Assembly: GCA_028282545.1 (NCBI GenBank)
Contig: JANQHT010000086.1
Location: 38,342-102,341 of the forward strand
Source: Spirochaetales bacterium
Lineage (GTDB): Bacteria > Spirochaetota > Spirochaetia > DSM-27196 > Alkalispirochaetaceae
Direction: 5' to 3'
Length of the DNA: 64,000 nucleotides
The position numbers and the translations under genes were made by a program. Below are positions 17,256-26,670 of this stretch, piece by piece. The notes beneath the pieces are model-generated. The model saw only the letters and a list, made by a program, of their open reading frames with translations. It did not search any database and was not told the DNA's origin. The first letter of the stretch is position 1. Each line of letters starts with the position of its first letter.

Positions 17256-18362
17256 CTACAGTGAGGTGAGAAAGGTTCGATACTCCTCTGGATTAAGCGG
17301 TAAGTCGACGCCGCTACGCGTCCACGCTGAGTAGATCGCGGCGTTTGCAATTTCGAGGGAGGCAACACCTTCGATTCCTTCCGCGATCAAAGGGGTGCTA
17401 GGATCGTCGATCGCTTGGACGAAGTTTTCGAGCACAAACCGATGTCCCAACTCACCATGGTGATCGAAGGGCACCTGCTGCGCTTCGCTTGGTACGTGGG
17501 TGAACTTACTCGGCGACGTTCGGAGAAACTCCAATATCGATTCATCGGTACGATCGAACGCGATTGCACCATTCTCGAAGACCAGCTTTCCACGCTCCGT
17601 CGCAATTTCCAGCCTGTTGGTTCCCGGAGACTCGCCGGTCGACGAAATGATATGGCCGATCGCACCGCTCTCGTGCTCGAGCACGATCGAAATCTCGTCT
17701 TCAACCTCGATGCGGTGGTACTTTCCGAATGCACCAACCGCAGTCAAGCGTTGCGGGCGCCCGACGATCCACTGGTACAAGTCGAGGTTGTGGGGAGCCT
17801 GGTTCATCGTGACACCACCACCTTCGGTACGCCATTTGGCCCGCCAATCACCCGAGTCATAATACACCTGCGTTCGAAACCAGTCTGTGATGATCCACGT
17901 AGCGCGAATTATTGCTCCCAACTCGCCGCTCGAAACCAGCTCGCGAATCGCGCGCCAGTATCCGTAGGTTCGTTGTTGAAACATGATTGCGAACCGCAGA
18001 TCGGGACGCTTGGATCGAGCGCGTCCGTACGCATCGTTGATCGCCAAACCATCCTTGATGTCGATGGCAACCGGCTTCTCGACCAAAACGTGGAGACCGG
18101 CGGCGAAAGCCTGCTCGGTCAACTCGCGATGCGAGGGGTGCGGCGTCGCGACCACTACCGCGTTAAGGTCCCCCCGCTCTATCGCCTCGTTCAGGCTCTC
18201 GAAACCACGGGAACGAGTTTTCGTCGCGATTGCGTCACGGCGTGATGCGTCAACGTCAACGACTGCGCAGAGATCTGCCCCATCGATCGATGCAAGATCT
18301 CGACAGTGCGCCTGACCCATATTGCCAAGCCCGACAACCGCGATACGCGTCGCATTACTCAC
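17256..18362 (-). CDS. Gfo/Idh/MocA-family oxidoreductase, last gene of the ABC operon
   Basis: About 368 residues: Rossmann motif RIAVVGLGNMGQAHCRDLA, EKP motif VLVEKPVAIDIKDGL and substrate-domain motif GGGVTMNQAPHNLDLYQWIVG. The GTG at 18362, preceded by GAGGAG, is preferred over the upstream ATG at 18380. This gives an eight-base overlap with the gene before it, typical of translational coupling. It probably acts on the sugar imported by the ABC transporter of the same operon. Confidence 0.88.
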   Translation of the reverse strand: MSNATRIAVVGLGNMGQAHCRDLASIDGADLCAVVDVDASRRDAIATKTRSRGFESLNEAIERGDLNAVVVATPHPSHRELTEQAFAAGLHVLVEKPVAIDIKDGLAINDAYGRARSKRPDLRFAIMFQQRTYGYWRAIRELVSSGELGAIIRATWIITDWFRTQVYYDSGDWRAKWRTEGGGVTMNQAPHNLDLYQWIVGRPQRLTAVGAFGKYHRIEVEDEISIVLEHESGAIGHIISSTGESPGTNRLEIATERGKLVFENGAIAFDRTDESILEFLRTSPSKFTHVPSEAQQVPFDHHGELGHRFVLENFVQAIDDPSTPLIAEGIEGVASLEIANAAIYSAWTRSGVDLPLNPEEYRTFLTSL

Positions 18363-19440
18363 CGCGCTCTCCTCGTGCAATTACCATCGCCTGCTCCTGC
18401 GCGTCTATACAGAGCTCTGCCGCACGAAAGGTGTGTTCCTGCGGCATTGCAAGGTTGGTTCCGTTTACGCAGTCGAGAATGAACTCGCCAAAATAGGGAA
18501 AACCGACTTGCCCCGTGCACTCAAAGCGGTGCTCGCCGCGGCTGTCCACGAGAATAACGGTGTTTTCCTGCTGTTTGTAGGCAACGTCCACGTACTTGCG
18601 AAGCTCGATGTAGCCCTCGGTACCGAGTATGACCGTGCGCCCGTCGCCCCACGTCGAGAGGCCGTCGGGCGCAAACCAGTCCACGCGGAAGTAGTTTGAG
18701 GAACCGTTGTCGGCAACCAACGACGCGTCACCAAAATCTTCGAGTTCGGGGTACTCCGGATGCGCGAGGTTGCCAACTTTGGCGTGGACGACCCGCGCCG
18801 ATTCGGCGCCACTGTAGTAGAGAAACTGCTCGATCTGGTGACTACCGATGTCGATGAGAATACCGCCGTATTTCTCGCGTTGAAAGAACCACTCCGGACG
18901 ATTGTGCGCCTGCAGGCGGTGCGGACCGAGACCGATTACCTGGAGCACTCGCCCAATCGCTCCTTGCTCGATCAGCTGCCCGGCAAACACGCCCGACTCG
19001 TTTTGCACACGCTCGCTGTAGCATACGCCCCAACGCAAATTGCGTTCCGCCACGCTCGCGCGCGCCGCCGCAAGCTGCTCTCGCGTGGTAAACGGCGCCT
19101 TATCCGACATGTAGTGTTTGCCGGCAGCGTGCGTCTCTAGGCCGAGCGGACCGCGGTCGCTTGGAATCGCCGCCGACGCGACCATGTGGATCGCGTCGTT
19201 GTCGAGAACCTCCTCCTTGGAGCGAGCGACTTTCACCTCGGGAAAGCGCTCGCGAAAGGTCTCAACCTTTGCCGGGTCGGGATCGTAGACACTGTCAATT
19301 ATCGCGCCGGCATCCTGAAGCGACTGACACATACCGTAGATATGGCCGTGATCCAAACCGATCACGCCAACGAGAAAAGCTCCCCGTTGTACCACCTCGT
19401 TTTTTGCCGCCCGTGGGGCGTAGTTCATTCCATCACCCAT
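18355..19440 (-). CDS. Gfo/Idh/MocA-family oxidoreductase
   Basis: A 361-residue protein. The Rossmann start is LVGVIGLDHGHIYGMCQSL. The usual EKP is replaced by DKAP (MSDKAPFTTREQL), so the conserved glutamate is Asp while the lysine is kept. The motif GGILIDIGSHQIEQFLYYSG matches the substrate domain. It lies ten bases after the MalG-type permease gene and overlaps the next dehydrogenase. The two together suggest successive or paired redox steps on the transported sugar. Confidence 0.87.
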   Translation of the reverse strand: MGDGMNYAPRAAKNEVVQRGAFLVGVIGLDHGHIYGMCQSLQDAGAIIDSVYDPDPAKVETFRERFPEVKVARSKEEVLDNDAIHMVASAAIPSDRGPLGLETHAAGKHYMSDKAPFTTREQLAAARASVAERNLRWGVCYSERVQNESGVFAGQLIEQGAIGRVLQVIGLGPHRLQAHNRPEWFFQREKYGGILIDIGSHQIEQFLYYSGAESARVVHAKVGNLAHPEYPELEDFGDASLVADNGSSNYFRVDWFAPDGLSTWGDGRTVILGTEGYIELRKYVDVAYKQQENTVILVDSRGEHRFECTGQVGFPYFGEFILDCVNGTNLAMPQEHTFRAAELCIDAQEQAMVIARGERGE

Positions 19441-19450
19441 CGTGTGCGTC

Positions 19451-20323
19451 CTACCCTTTTAGTCCCGAGGTGCTGATACCCTCGACGATCTGCTTTTGGA
19501 ATATCACGAAAACGATCAGCACCGGCACCAACGACAAGAAGGACATCGCGAAGATCGCTCCCCAATCGGTTTGGCCCGATGGATCGGCGAACGCGCGCAG
19601 TGCCACCGAAACCGTGTAGAGGCGCGGATCGTTCAGATAGATTAGCGGCGTCAAAAAGTCCGCCCACGTCCAGTAGAACGAAAAGATACCTGAGGTAACC
19701 AGAGCCGGTTTCACCAGCGGCATCACGATTCGATTGAAGATACCGAAACGCCCCAGTCCGTCGATCGAAGCGGCCTCGTCCAACTCGATCGGAATTCCAC
19801 GAATGAACTGGACAATCATAAAAATGAAAAACGCCTGCCCCGCCTGCCCGAGGGCGCGTGGCAGAATCAGCGGCCAAAACGTGTTCACCCATCTAAGCTG
19901 CGTGAAGAGGATGTACTGCGGAATGATCTGAATCTGCACCGGCAGCATCAATGTAGCCAGCATACATCCGAACCAGATATTGCGTCCCGGAAAGCGAACC
20001 CGGGCAAACCCAAAGGCGACAAACGCCGAGGTTGCGACCGAGGCAAGGGTACCCAACCCGGCATACAAGAACGAGTTGCGGTAGAACGTGGCAAAGCTCA
20101 CACCGCCGAATCCTCGCCACCCGTTTATGTAGTGCGCTACCGTAAAGGTACGTGGAACGATGTTGGAAACGGTCGTCCAGATTTCGGTAGAGGGTTTGAA
20201 GCTACTACCCGCGAGCCACAGGAGTGGGTAGAGCATAACCACGCCAAAGGAAAACACCAGCACGTGAAACACAACCTCACGAAAACGACGCCGCGTTCGC
20301 ATAGAAAGGACTGAGGAACTCAC
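19451..20323 (-). CDS. Carbohydrate ABC transporter permease (MalG type)
   Basis: About 290 residues with six hydrophobic segments. The EAA loop appears as ELDEAASIDGLGRFGIFNRIV, which contacts the ATPase. The GTG at 20323 overlaps the stop of the partner permease (GTGA), so it is preferred over the start at 20356. It forms the transmembrane channel with the MalF-type partner for a sugar delivered by the binding protein at 22619. No ATP-binding subunit is encoded nearby. Confidence 0.92.
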   Translation of the reverse strand: MSSSVLSMRTRRRFREVVFHVLVFSFGVVMLYPLLWLAGSSFKPSTEIWTTVSNIVPRTFTVAHYINGWRGFGGVSFATFYRNSFLYAGLGTLASVATSAFVAFGFARVRFPGRNIWFGCMLATLMLPVQIQIIPQYILFTQLRWVNTFWPLILPRALGQAGQAFFIFMIVQFIRGIPIELDEAASIDGLGRFGIFNRIVMPLVKPALVTSGIFSFYWTWADFLTPLIYLNDPRLYTVSVALRAFADPSGQTDWGAIFAMSFLSLVPVLIVFVIFQKQIVEGISTSGLKG

Positions 20324-21228
20324 GCCTTGCCCTCCTTCGATTCGTAGAAGACCCAAAGCGATGAACTCTTAAAGACGATTCCGGTAAAAAAGGCGACAAC
20401 GAGCAAAAGAACGAGCGCCATCGCGGCTCCGTATCCCATCTGGAATGTCTCGAACGCGCGCCGGTATAGATAGAGCGCGTAGAAGTTGGTCGTATCCAAC
20501 GGACCGCCCTGCGTGATGATAAACGGTTGGGTAAACACGGTGAGCCCGAAAATGATCTGCATAACGAGATTGAAAAAGATAACCGGTGAGAGGAGCGGCA
20601 GTGTAATCCAAAAGAACTTGCGCACGCCTCTGGCCCCGTCGATGTGGGCGCTCTCGTAGAGCTCATCGGGTATCTGCTTGAGTCCCGCCAGAAAAATGAG
20701 CATCGGCGAGCCGAACTGCCAGATCACCAGCAGAATTAGTGTCCATACCGCGGTTCGAGGATCGCCAAGCCACGCCATCTCGCTTCGAATCCCGATATTG
20801 GCGAGGAGCGCGTTTATCAAGCCGTCGAACCCGAATATCTCGCGCCACATAACCGCGACCGCAACGCTCGTACCCAATATCGATGGCGTGTAATAGACCG
20901 CTCGATAAAAGTCGAGTCCTCGATGGGGGGCGTTGAGAATCATCGCAACCATCAAAGCGAAAAACAGTTTCAGCGGTACCGATACGATCGCAAAGTAGAA
21001 GGTCGCGCCGACCGATTTCCAATAGCGAGGGTCGCCGGTAAACATTCGCACAAAGTTGCCCAGACCGATCCACTGGGGCGCGGTGAAGATGTCGTACTTG
21101 GTAAAACTCAGGTATACAACGCCAAGAATCGGCAGCAGTGTGAGCGTCAAAAAGCCGATCAACCACGGCGAAATAAAGAGGTAACCCGCGATTGCACGGC
21201 GACGGTTCTCCAACAAACGTCTGTCCAT
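20320..21228 (-). CDS. Carbohydrate ABC transporter permease (MalF type)
   Basis: About 302 residues with an N-terminal cytoplasmic tail, six hydrophobic segments and the EAA loop ELYESAHIDGARGVRKFFWI. The ATG at 21228 follows GGAGAG by five bases and is preferred to the in-frame TTG at 21240. It is separated from the upstream binding-protein gene by a strong stem-loop. Confidence 0.92.
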   Translation of the reverse strand: MDRRLLENRRRAIAGYLFISPWLIGFLTLTLLPILGVVYLSFTKYDIFTAPQWIGLGNFVRMFTGDPRYWKSVGATFYFAIVSVPLKLFFALMVAMILNAPHRGLDFYRAVYYTPSILGTSVAVAVMWREIFGFDGLINALLANIGIRSEMAWLGDPRTAVWTLILLVIWQFGSPMLIFLAGLKQIPDELYESAHIDGARGVRKFFWITLPLLSPVIFFNLVMQIIFGLTVFTQPFIITQGGPLDTTNFYALYLYRRAFETFQMGYGAAMALVLLLVVAFFTGIVFKSSSLWVFYESKEGKA

Positions 21229-21240
21229 CACTCTCTCCAA

Positions 21241-21292
21241 ACAAAAGGACCGGTGAGCGACGAACGAGTACGTCCATCGCTCTAACCGGTCC
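21241..21292 (-). terminator. Attenuator-like stem-loop between binding protein and permease genes
   Basis: On the minus strand GGACCGGT and GAGCGA pair with TCGCTC and ACCGGTCC around a loop of about 16 bases, and TTTTGTTT follows. It looks like a partial rho-independent terminator that lets binding protein be made in excess over permeases. Confidence 0.7.
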
Positions 21293-21311
21293 CGCAGTAT
21301 GACGTCAGGAA

Positions 21312-22619
21312 TTAATTCGCTGCGCCAAGTATTTCAGCTGCACGCTCCCGAAGAATCTCGGTTGCCTCGCTGGGAGTGTATTCGCCAAACCGTACACCGT
21401 CGCGAACGACCGGGAAATACACGTTCTGAATCAGATCAGTGTACCCAACGGGATCGGGCGCGGGAATCGGAGAGCTGTCCGCACCGACACGCGACATGAA
21501 CTCAAACACGACCTCCTGCGGTCGGCCGACGCGGGTGGTCAGGTCGTCACGTACTGCATCTGCGATCGGAACGCCGCGCTCGGCAAGCAGAATCTGGTTT
21601 GCGCCCAAATCGTTGGTAACAAAGTCGATAAATCGAGCCGCTTCGTCGGGGTTCTGCGCATCGCGGGAAATCGCGAAAAACATCGACGGTTTGATGTAGT
21701 GCCCCGGACGCCCTTGTTCGAGACGGGGCAACATGACCATTACGAAATCGCGCTCCTCCGGTCCGCCGGCCGCGGTCCACATCGCGGTCAGCTGGTTGCT
21801 CCACATGGACGCCATCGCCGCGTCGCCGGGGATAATTGGTTGCATCTCGAGGTTGTCGCCATTGGCGTAGTCGCTCGCCTCGCGACTGATGTGGGGAATC
21901 GCCCCCGCTTCCTGCAGGCGAAGTACCATCTCAATATACTCAATAAAGACACTGTCATCTTCGTAGCCGAGTGCGGTCCCATCGTCGTTGAACGCCCATG
22001 AGCCGTCGGCGAGGTAGAGCGACTTCCAGAGTTGCTCGCCCAGCAGGCCTGCGCCAAACCCGAATACGCCCGTTTCTTCGTGTAATTTCAGCACGATCTC
22101 TTCGAACTCGCTCCAGGTCCAGTCATCGTCCGGGAGGGGAACGCCCGCCTCTTCAAACCTTGCGACGTCGAGCACCATGCACTGTGAGTTGACACCCAGG
22201 TTCACGCCGTACAACTGGCCGTCGATTCGACCGCCCGCCAAGTTCGCGTCGGCAACATCGGAAAAGTCAAAAAGACCAGAGTCGACGAATGGGTCGAGAG
22301 GTTGAATCAACCCACGGGATTGCCACTCTGTCAGGTATGCATAGTCCTGCTGTATCACGTCGGGAAGATTTCTCCCGGCTGCCATAGTGGTGAGTTTTGT
22401 CCAATAGTCGGTCCAACCGGCGAACTCGTAGGTCACTTCCAGGCCATCGTTATTGGCCTCGTAGAGTTCAAGCGTTTCAATCGTCCGTTCGTGCCGGTTC
22501 TGCGATCCCCACCACATAACGCGGAGTGAGTCGCTACCTTCACCTTCCGGCTCTCCAGACGCAAATACCATGCCCGCAACAAAGAGAACCAATAAAATCG
22601 CGGTTACTGTTCTTTTCAC
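21312..22619 (-). CDS. ABC transporter sugar-binding protein (family 1)
   Basis: A 435-residue exported protein. The signal peptide MKRTVTAILLVLFVAGMVF ends in ASGEPEGEG, a spirochaete-style processing region without cysteine. The mature domain has family-1 features: LRVMWWGSQNRHERTIE, FAGWTDYWTKLTTMAAG, LPDVIQQDYAYL and a C-terminal helix. It is the first gene of a leftward operon with two permeases and two Gfo/Idh dehydrogenases. It is divergent from the YesN-type regulator at 22725, which probably controls it. Confidence 0.92.
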   Translation of the reverse strand: MKRTVTAILLVLFVAGMVFASGEPEGEGSDSLRVMWWGSQNRHERTIETLELYEANNDGLEVTYEFAGWTDYWTKLTTMAAGRNLPDVIQQDYAYLTEWQSRGLIQPLDPFVDSGLFDFSDVADANLAGGRIDGQLYGVNLGVNSQCMVLDVARFEEAGVPLPDDDWTWSEFEEIVLKLHEETGVFGFGAGLLGEQLWKSLYLADGSWAFNDDGTALGYEDDSVFIEYIEMVLRLQEAGAIPHISREASDYANGDNLEMQPIIPGDAAMASMWSNQLTAMWTAAGGPEERDFVMVMLPRLEQGRPGHYIKPSMFFAISRDAQNPDEAARFIDFVTNDLGANQILLAERGVPIADAVRDDLTTRVGRPQEVVFEFMSRVGADSSPIPAPDPVGYTDLIQNVYFPVVRDGVRFGEYTPSEATEILRERAAEILGAAN

Positions 22620-22724
22620 AGTGACCCTCCTTTCTTTAGTCTTGGTTCATTGTTGAGGCGGATCACCCCGGAGTAAACCGCACAAAGCTTGACAGAAGGT
22701 ATCATTTTTCGACTATTGTCTGCC

Positions 22725-23453
22725 ATGCGTTCAATCCGGGTTCTTCTGGTGGACGACGAACCACCCATACTTCACGGACTCGAAACCCACGTTCCCTGGC
22801 GGCAACTCGGCTTCGAGGTGTGCGCAACGTGCACCAATGGGACCGATGCGCTTTCGGTGTTGCGCGCACAACCGATCGACGTGGTTCTTTCCGATATTCG
22901 CATGCCCGGGCTCGATGGACTCGAACTGTGTCACATCGCGCGAACGGAGTTTCCCGATCTTGTGGTTCTGTTTCTCACCGCATACCGCGATTTTGAGTTC
23001 GCTCAGCGCGCCGTTTCACTTGGCGCGTGGCAGTTTTTGCTCAAGCCGACCAACTTCGAAACGCTCTATGCGACGCTTTTCGAACTAAGGCGTACACTCG
23101 CCGCCCGCGATGAAGAGGGAGGCTCGGAACCCTCCGACCTTGCCGAAACCATATCGGAGTGGGTTCGCGGCCACTTCAACGAAGCGTCGCTTGAACGAGT
23201 TGCAGATTTTGTCGATTTGAATCCTCAGTACGTGAGTCGTCGATACTTCGAACTGACGGGTACGCACTTTTCCGAACTCGTGCAAAAGGTGCGGATGGAG
23301 CATGCGGCGCGGCTGCTTCGCACCAGTCGCTATCGAACCTATGAGATTAGCCGGATCGTCGGTTATTCGACACCAAAGAACTTCGCGCGGCGTTTCCGCG
23401 AATACTACGGCGTCTCACCATCGGAGTACCGACGGGCAAGTCCATCGTCGTAG
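22725..23453 (+). CDS. YesN-type response regulator with AraC DNA-binding domain
   Basis: A 242-residue protein: receiver domain (D10-D11, phosphoacceptor D57 in VVLSDIRMPGLDG, KPTNF lysine) followed by an AraC helix-turn-helix pair (LERVADFVDLNPQYVSRRYF; YEISRIVGYSTPKNFARRFREYYGVSPSEYRR). It partners the convergent kinase, whose 3' end it overlaps by about 49 bases. The divergent position next to the sugar-binding protein gene marks that ABC operon as its likely target. The ATG at 22725 gives the canonical receiver start. Confidence 0.92.
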   Translation: MRSIRVLLVDDEPPILHGLETHVPWRQLGFEVCATCTNGTDALSVLRAQPIDVVLSDIRMPGLDGLELCHIARTEFPDLVVLFLTAYRDFEFAQRAVSLGAWQFLLKPTNFETLYATLFELRRTLAARDEEGGSEPSDLAETISEWVRGHFNEASLERVADFVDLNPQYVSRRYFELTGTHFSELVQKVRMEHAARLLRTSRYRTYEISRIVGYSTPKNFARRFREYYGVSPSEYRRASPSS

Positions 23454-25150
23454 GGCACGAGTGGCAGATGAACGGTAACGACGAACCCTCGATCCGCGCC
23501 GTTGTTCAATTGCAGACGCGCATCGTTTCCAAACGCCAGGACCAGCCTTCGATGGCTGTTGGCGATACCCACGTGCCCCGTCGAAATCGTGTTGCGATCC
23601 GAAAGTGCCGCGCGAAGTGCAACCAGTTCCGCCTCCGAAACGCCGTTGCCCGAGTCGGATACGCGGAGTTGAAGGTGTTCGCCCGAGCGATAAGCGGAAA
23701 CCGCCACCTCGCCCCCTTCCGGCAGTTCACGTATGCCGTGGTAGATCGCATTCTCAACCAGCGGTTGAAGAACCATGGGAATCACTGTGGCGTATAGCAC
23801 ATCCGGTTCGACATTGCATCGGTAGTTGAGCCGGTCCCCGTATCTCGATTTCTGCAACGTCAGGTAGTTGCGACAGTTCTCGATCTCATCGGAGAGTGGC
23901 ACGTAGCGCGACGGCGCGCGAAGCGAGTACTTCAGAATCGCCGAGAGCCGTGAAATCATCGTGTTGATTTCGGATGGCACTTTGGTGTGATCGAGTACCT
24001 TCCAGTTGATTACCTCGAGCGTGTTGAACAGGAAATGGGGATTGAGCTGTGAACGCAGGAAAAGCAACTCGAGCGTTTTCTCCCGCAACTCCCGCTCCGA
24101 CAACTCGATTTCGAGGTATTTCTTTTCCATCACAGTGCGAAGAATCTGATAGGTCACGTAACTGAATCCGGTTCGCGAGTGTTCATCGAGGTTCGGCAAC
24201 TCCCCGCCGGCATCGGCGCGCTCGACGATTTCCAGTACGTTTTGGATGTGCGCAAAGTGACGACGCGTCAGATAGAGCGCCACGATCACTCCGATCGCAC
24301 TTGCGGCGATTACGATTGCGACGGAAATCCGAAACACGGTATCGGATGGTTGAAGAAACACCTCTGACGGCGTGTAGAGCGTGTAGCGCCAACCCGCATC
24401 TGCGGTTTTGGCCGACGCTTGGTATCGGCCGGGATAGCCCGGTGGTTCCCCGAAAAGAAACCGTCCATCCGGCGCCTGGATCGAGAGCATCTGCCCTGAA
24501 TGAGTCTGCATCGAACGAACGAGCGACTCCAGCTCCGGCACGGAAATGTTGAGAACGACGACGCCACGCATTGAGGGCCTGGCGAGCGGAAAGATTCGAC
24601 GGTAGATCGTGATCACCTGTTCGGACCCCATCGCCGTGTTGACCAGAGGCCGATACTGCCGACGCTCGACATGCATTTCCGTGCTCCCCGACATTGCTCG
24701 GTACGTGTCCAACCACCCGAAGTCGGGTATTTGATCCTCAGGAACCACATCAAACTCACTGGTAAGGATCGCTTCGGGGAAATCGTCAAAGTAGACGTAC
24801 AAACTGTGTAGCGCGGGTCGCGCGTACACCGAAGGGTTGATGACCGATTGAATAAGGCGAATCGTTTCGAATCCCGAGTAATCAGTCATCCGTTCGTCGA
24901 AGGCCTCGCGCAAGTCGACGAGAAGATCCGAGGAGGAGCTAATCGCTACGCCGGTCGCGTCCAGCTCGGCGATGAATGATTCAACCGCTTGTTCAACCTG
25001 CACGACGATACCATCGTGGAGACGCTCCAGCTCACGTCGTGTCTCCCGACGCGTATAGAACACCGATAAAAAACCAACCACGACCAGGACCGATACCGGA
25101 ATCAGCATGGACAAAAAATAGCGGGTAAAGAGACGCACGCGGACAACCAT
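23405..25150 (-). CDS. YesM-type sensor histidine kinase
   Basis: About 581 residues. There is an N-terminal membrane segment (YFLSMLIPVSVLVVVGFLSV), an extracytoplasmic sensor of about 240 residues, a second membrane segment (SVAIVIAASAIGVIVALYL) and a HAMP-like linker. The His_kinase motif LNPHFLFNTLEVINW and an HATPase domain (PLVENAIYHGI, DSGNGV) follow. It senses an external cue and phosphorylates the convergent YesN-type regulator. The ATG at 25150 is preferred; a TTG at 25183 would add eleven residues and overlap upstream debris. Confidence 0.88.
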   Translation of the reverse strand: MVVRVRLFTRYFLSMLIPVSVLVVVGFLSVFYTRRETRRELERLHDGIVVQVEQAVESFIAELDATGVAISSSSDLLVDLREAFDERMTDYSGFETIRLIQSVINPSVYARPALHSLYVYFDDFPEAILTSEFDVVPEDQIPDFGWLDTYRAMSGSTEMHVERRQYRPLVNTAMGSEQVITIYRRIFPLARPSMRGVVVLNISVPELESLVRSMQTHSGQMLSIQAPDGRFLFGEPPGYPGRYQASAKTADAGWRYTLYTPSEVFLQPSDTVFRISVAIVIAASAIGVIVALYLTRRHFAHIQNVLEIVERADAGGELPNLDEHSRTGFSYVTYQILRTVMEKKYLEIELSERELREKTLELLFLRSQLNPHFLFNTLEVINWKVLDHTKVPSEINTMISRLSAILKYSLRAPSRYVPLSDEIENCRNYLTLQKSRYGDRLNYRCNVEPDVLYATVIPMVLQPLVENAIYHGIRELPEGGEVAVSAYRSGEHLQLRVSDSGNGVSEAELVALRAALSDRNTISTGHVGIANSHRRLVLAFGNDARLQLNNGADRGFVVTVHLPLVPYDDGLARRYSDGETP

Positions 25151-25183
25151 TTCTACGAGTTCCGACCTGGCTGTGTCACGCAA

Positions 25184-25634
25184 CCTCCATTAGTACATTT
25201 TCAATCGCCCGGGGGAGCAATGAGAGTACGTCGCCGCAAGAAAGGGAGGCGCCTGCCGCAGGCGTTGTGAGATATGCGAATCCGATCGAATCAGGCATGC
25301 CTGTAGTGTAGTCGGCAACGACGGAACTCCGCAATTTGCCTCTCGTCAGCGTCATAGACGGGATCCGACGCGAGGACAACTACCGTATTCGCGGTCCGGC
25401 TGAGGGCGTCGCTGTGCTCCCGGTTGCGGTACTGTGGTGCTCCCCCCGAGGCCCTGGTACATCGTTATCTGACTGTAGGCACGGGTTGGTATCGAGAAGG
25501 TGTCCTTGTGGTTGTAGATCGCCCGGGATGTTGTGTGCCTCCAGGATGGTTGTCCGGTACCCGTTCAGGCGCGCGTAGCATCCGGTCGATAGCCCCGCGA
25601 TCCCCGCACCAACGATGACCATGCTTTTCTCCAT
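25184..25634 (-). pseudogene. Fragment of an FAD-dependent oxidoreductase (phytoene-desaturase-like N-terminus)
   Basis: From ATG 25634 the frame reads MEKSMVIVGAGIAGLSTGCY, then ARLNGYRTTILEAHNIPG. This is a dinucleotide-binding motif plus the ExH segment typical of large CrtI-like oxidoreductases. The homology-like sequence then ends and the frame continues as low-quality sequence to a stop at 25380. A 67-codon open frame (25379-25176) follows with no recognisable product. The usual protein is about 500 residues, so only its first about 40 codons survive. Confidence 0.6.
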
Positions 25635-25692
25635 GGCATCCCTCGTTTGTTTGTCGTTTTCACCGTCCAGCGCAGATGTGTGAGTTTCCCTA

Positions 25693-26100
25693 TTATAGTA
25701 CGTGTAGGCGGTTTTGAAACGACAAAGACCGTTGGTATAGTAGCGCGTCGTATCGCGACGGTTTCTCTCGAAGAATATCCTTTGCCATTGCGTTCCATAT
25801 CGTAGCCGGCTCTGCTAATTGGGCATCGCCTATAGTGCGGCAAGACGTCTTAAACACGCAGTCACATCTGAAATAACTAAACGAAAAACGCATATCGCAC
25901 GGTATGCGATCGCACTCCTTACGAAATGCGATCAGAAAATCGGCGGCATACCCTCTTGCGATAGCGATGACGGTCGCCTGCTGCTCGATGAAGATATTGG
26001 GTTTGGGACCTCTCGACGTGTCCCAAGGTATCAAACCGTTGTCGTACTGAATGAAGTGAGCCGGTTCATGGGCGCTGATGAGACACAACGCTGAGCACCC
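25693..26100 (-). pseudogene. Fragment with an HEPAH (HExxH) motif, origin uncertain
   Basis: The minus-strand frame reads ALCLISAHEPAHFIQYDNG and later FIEQQATVIAIARGYAADF. A HExxH zinc motif followed by an [F/I]xxEQQAxxI segment resembles small secreted or toxin-like metallopeptidase domains, but I cannot name the family. There is no good start codon: the frame runs into the 3' end of the coiled-coil gene at 26118. It is probably a decayed C-terminal piece rather than a working gene. Confidence 0.3.
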
Positions 26101-26117
26101 ACCGGCCACGGCGAGCC

Positions 26118-26588
26118 TCAGCCGACGAAGTTGTACACCGTCATCAGAACGGTGACGACCGTGAACCCGATACCGATCGTCCACTGCAGCGTGACAAAGC
26201 GCTTGTCTACATAGTGGATGAGATCATCGAATCGATTGTCCATCTGCTCGAAGCGCTTGTCAACATAGTGAATGAGTTCGTCGAACCGTTTGTCCACGTA
26301 GTGAATGAGTTCGTCGAAGCGTTTGTCCATCTGCTCGAACCGTTCCTCAAGACGGGCGACGCGCTCGGCGATCTCCCGCTGGCTTCGGTAGAACTCCGGC
26401 GGAAGTTGCACCATGGGTAGACTCTGCTGGTACGGCGCGGCACCGCTCTCCGGGGGTCCCGCGCCCGCAGGCGCTACGACGCCTTCAGACGCCGGGTCCG
26501 CGGTACGTACCGCTCCCAGACGCTCCGCCACCGCGTCTACGATCTTTTGCAATTGTTCCCCGGTAAGTTCCATCACGTTTGGTTCCAC
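26118..26588 (-). CDS. Coiled-coil tail-anchored membrane protein, long repeat form
   Basis: A 156-residue protein of no family I can name. An N-terminal helix (MELTGEQLQKIVDAVAERLG) is followed by a proline/alanine-rich linker and then a coiled coil built of DKRFDELIHYV units (11 residues) with DKRFEQM and DNRFDDLIHYV variants. It ends in one hydrophobic segment (WTIGIGFTVVTVLMTVYNFVG). It probably sits in a membrane by its C-terminus with the coiled coil on one side. A paralogue with fewer repeats lies immediately upstream. The architecture resembles the repeat-plus-anchor layout of Borrelia Bdr proteins; that is analogy, not shown homology. Confidence 0.75.
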   Translation of the reverse strand: MEPNVMELTGEQLQKIVDAVAERLGAVRTADPASEGVVAPAGAGPPESGAAPYQQSLPMVQLPPEFYRSQREIAERVARLEERFEQMDKRFDELIHYVDKRFDELIHYVDKRFEQMDNRFDDLIHYVDKRFVTLQWTIGIGFTVVTVLMTVYNFVG

Positions 26589-26670
26589 GTATGAGTATAG
26601 CGCAAAAGAGGGCGCCGCGCTTCCACCGGCAATCGAGGTGGGATGGTTTGTGTGCCGGCCCTGATGAGCG

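Noticed and set aside
25248..25265. CGCCTGC/GCAGGCG palindrome as a terminator
   Set aside because: A single-base loop and no T-run; it is more likely chance in GC-rich debris or a small repeat.
26207..26443. Other-frame reading of the coiled-coil repeats on the minus strand and plus-strand mirror (26214-26420)
   Set aside because: They arise because the repeats are periodic in DNA; only the frame with signal-free N-terminus, linker and anchor is conserved in the paralogue.
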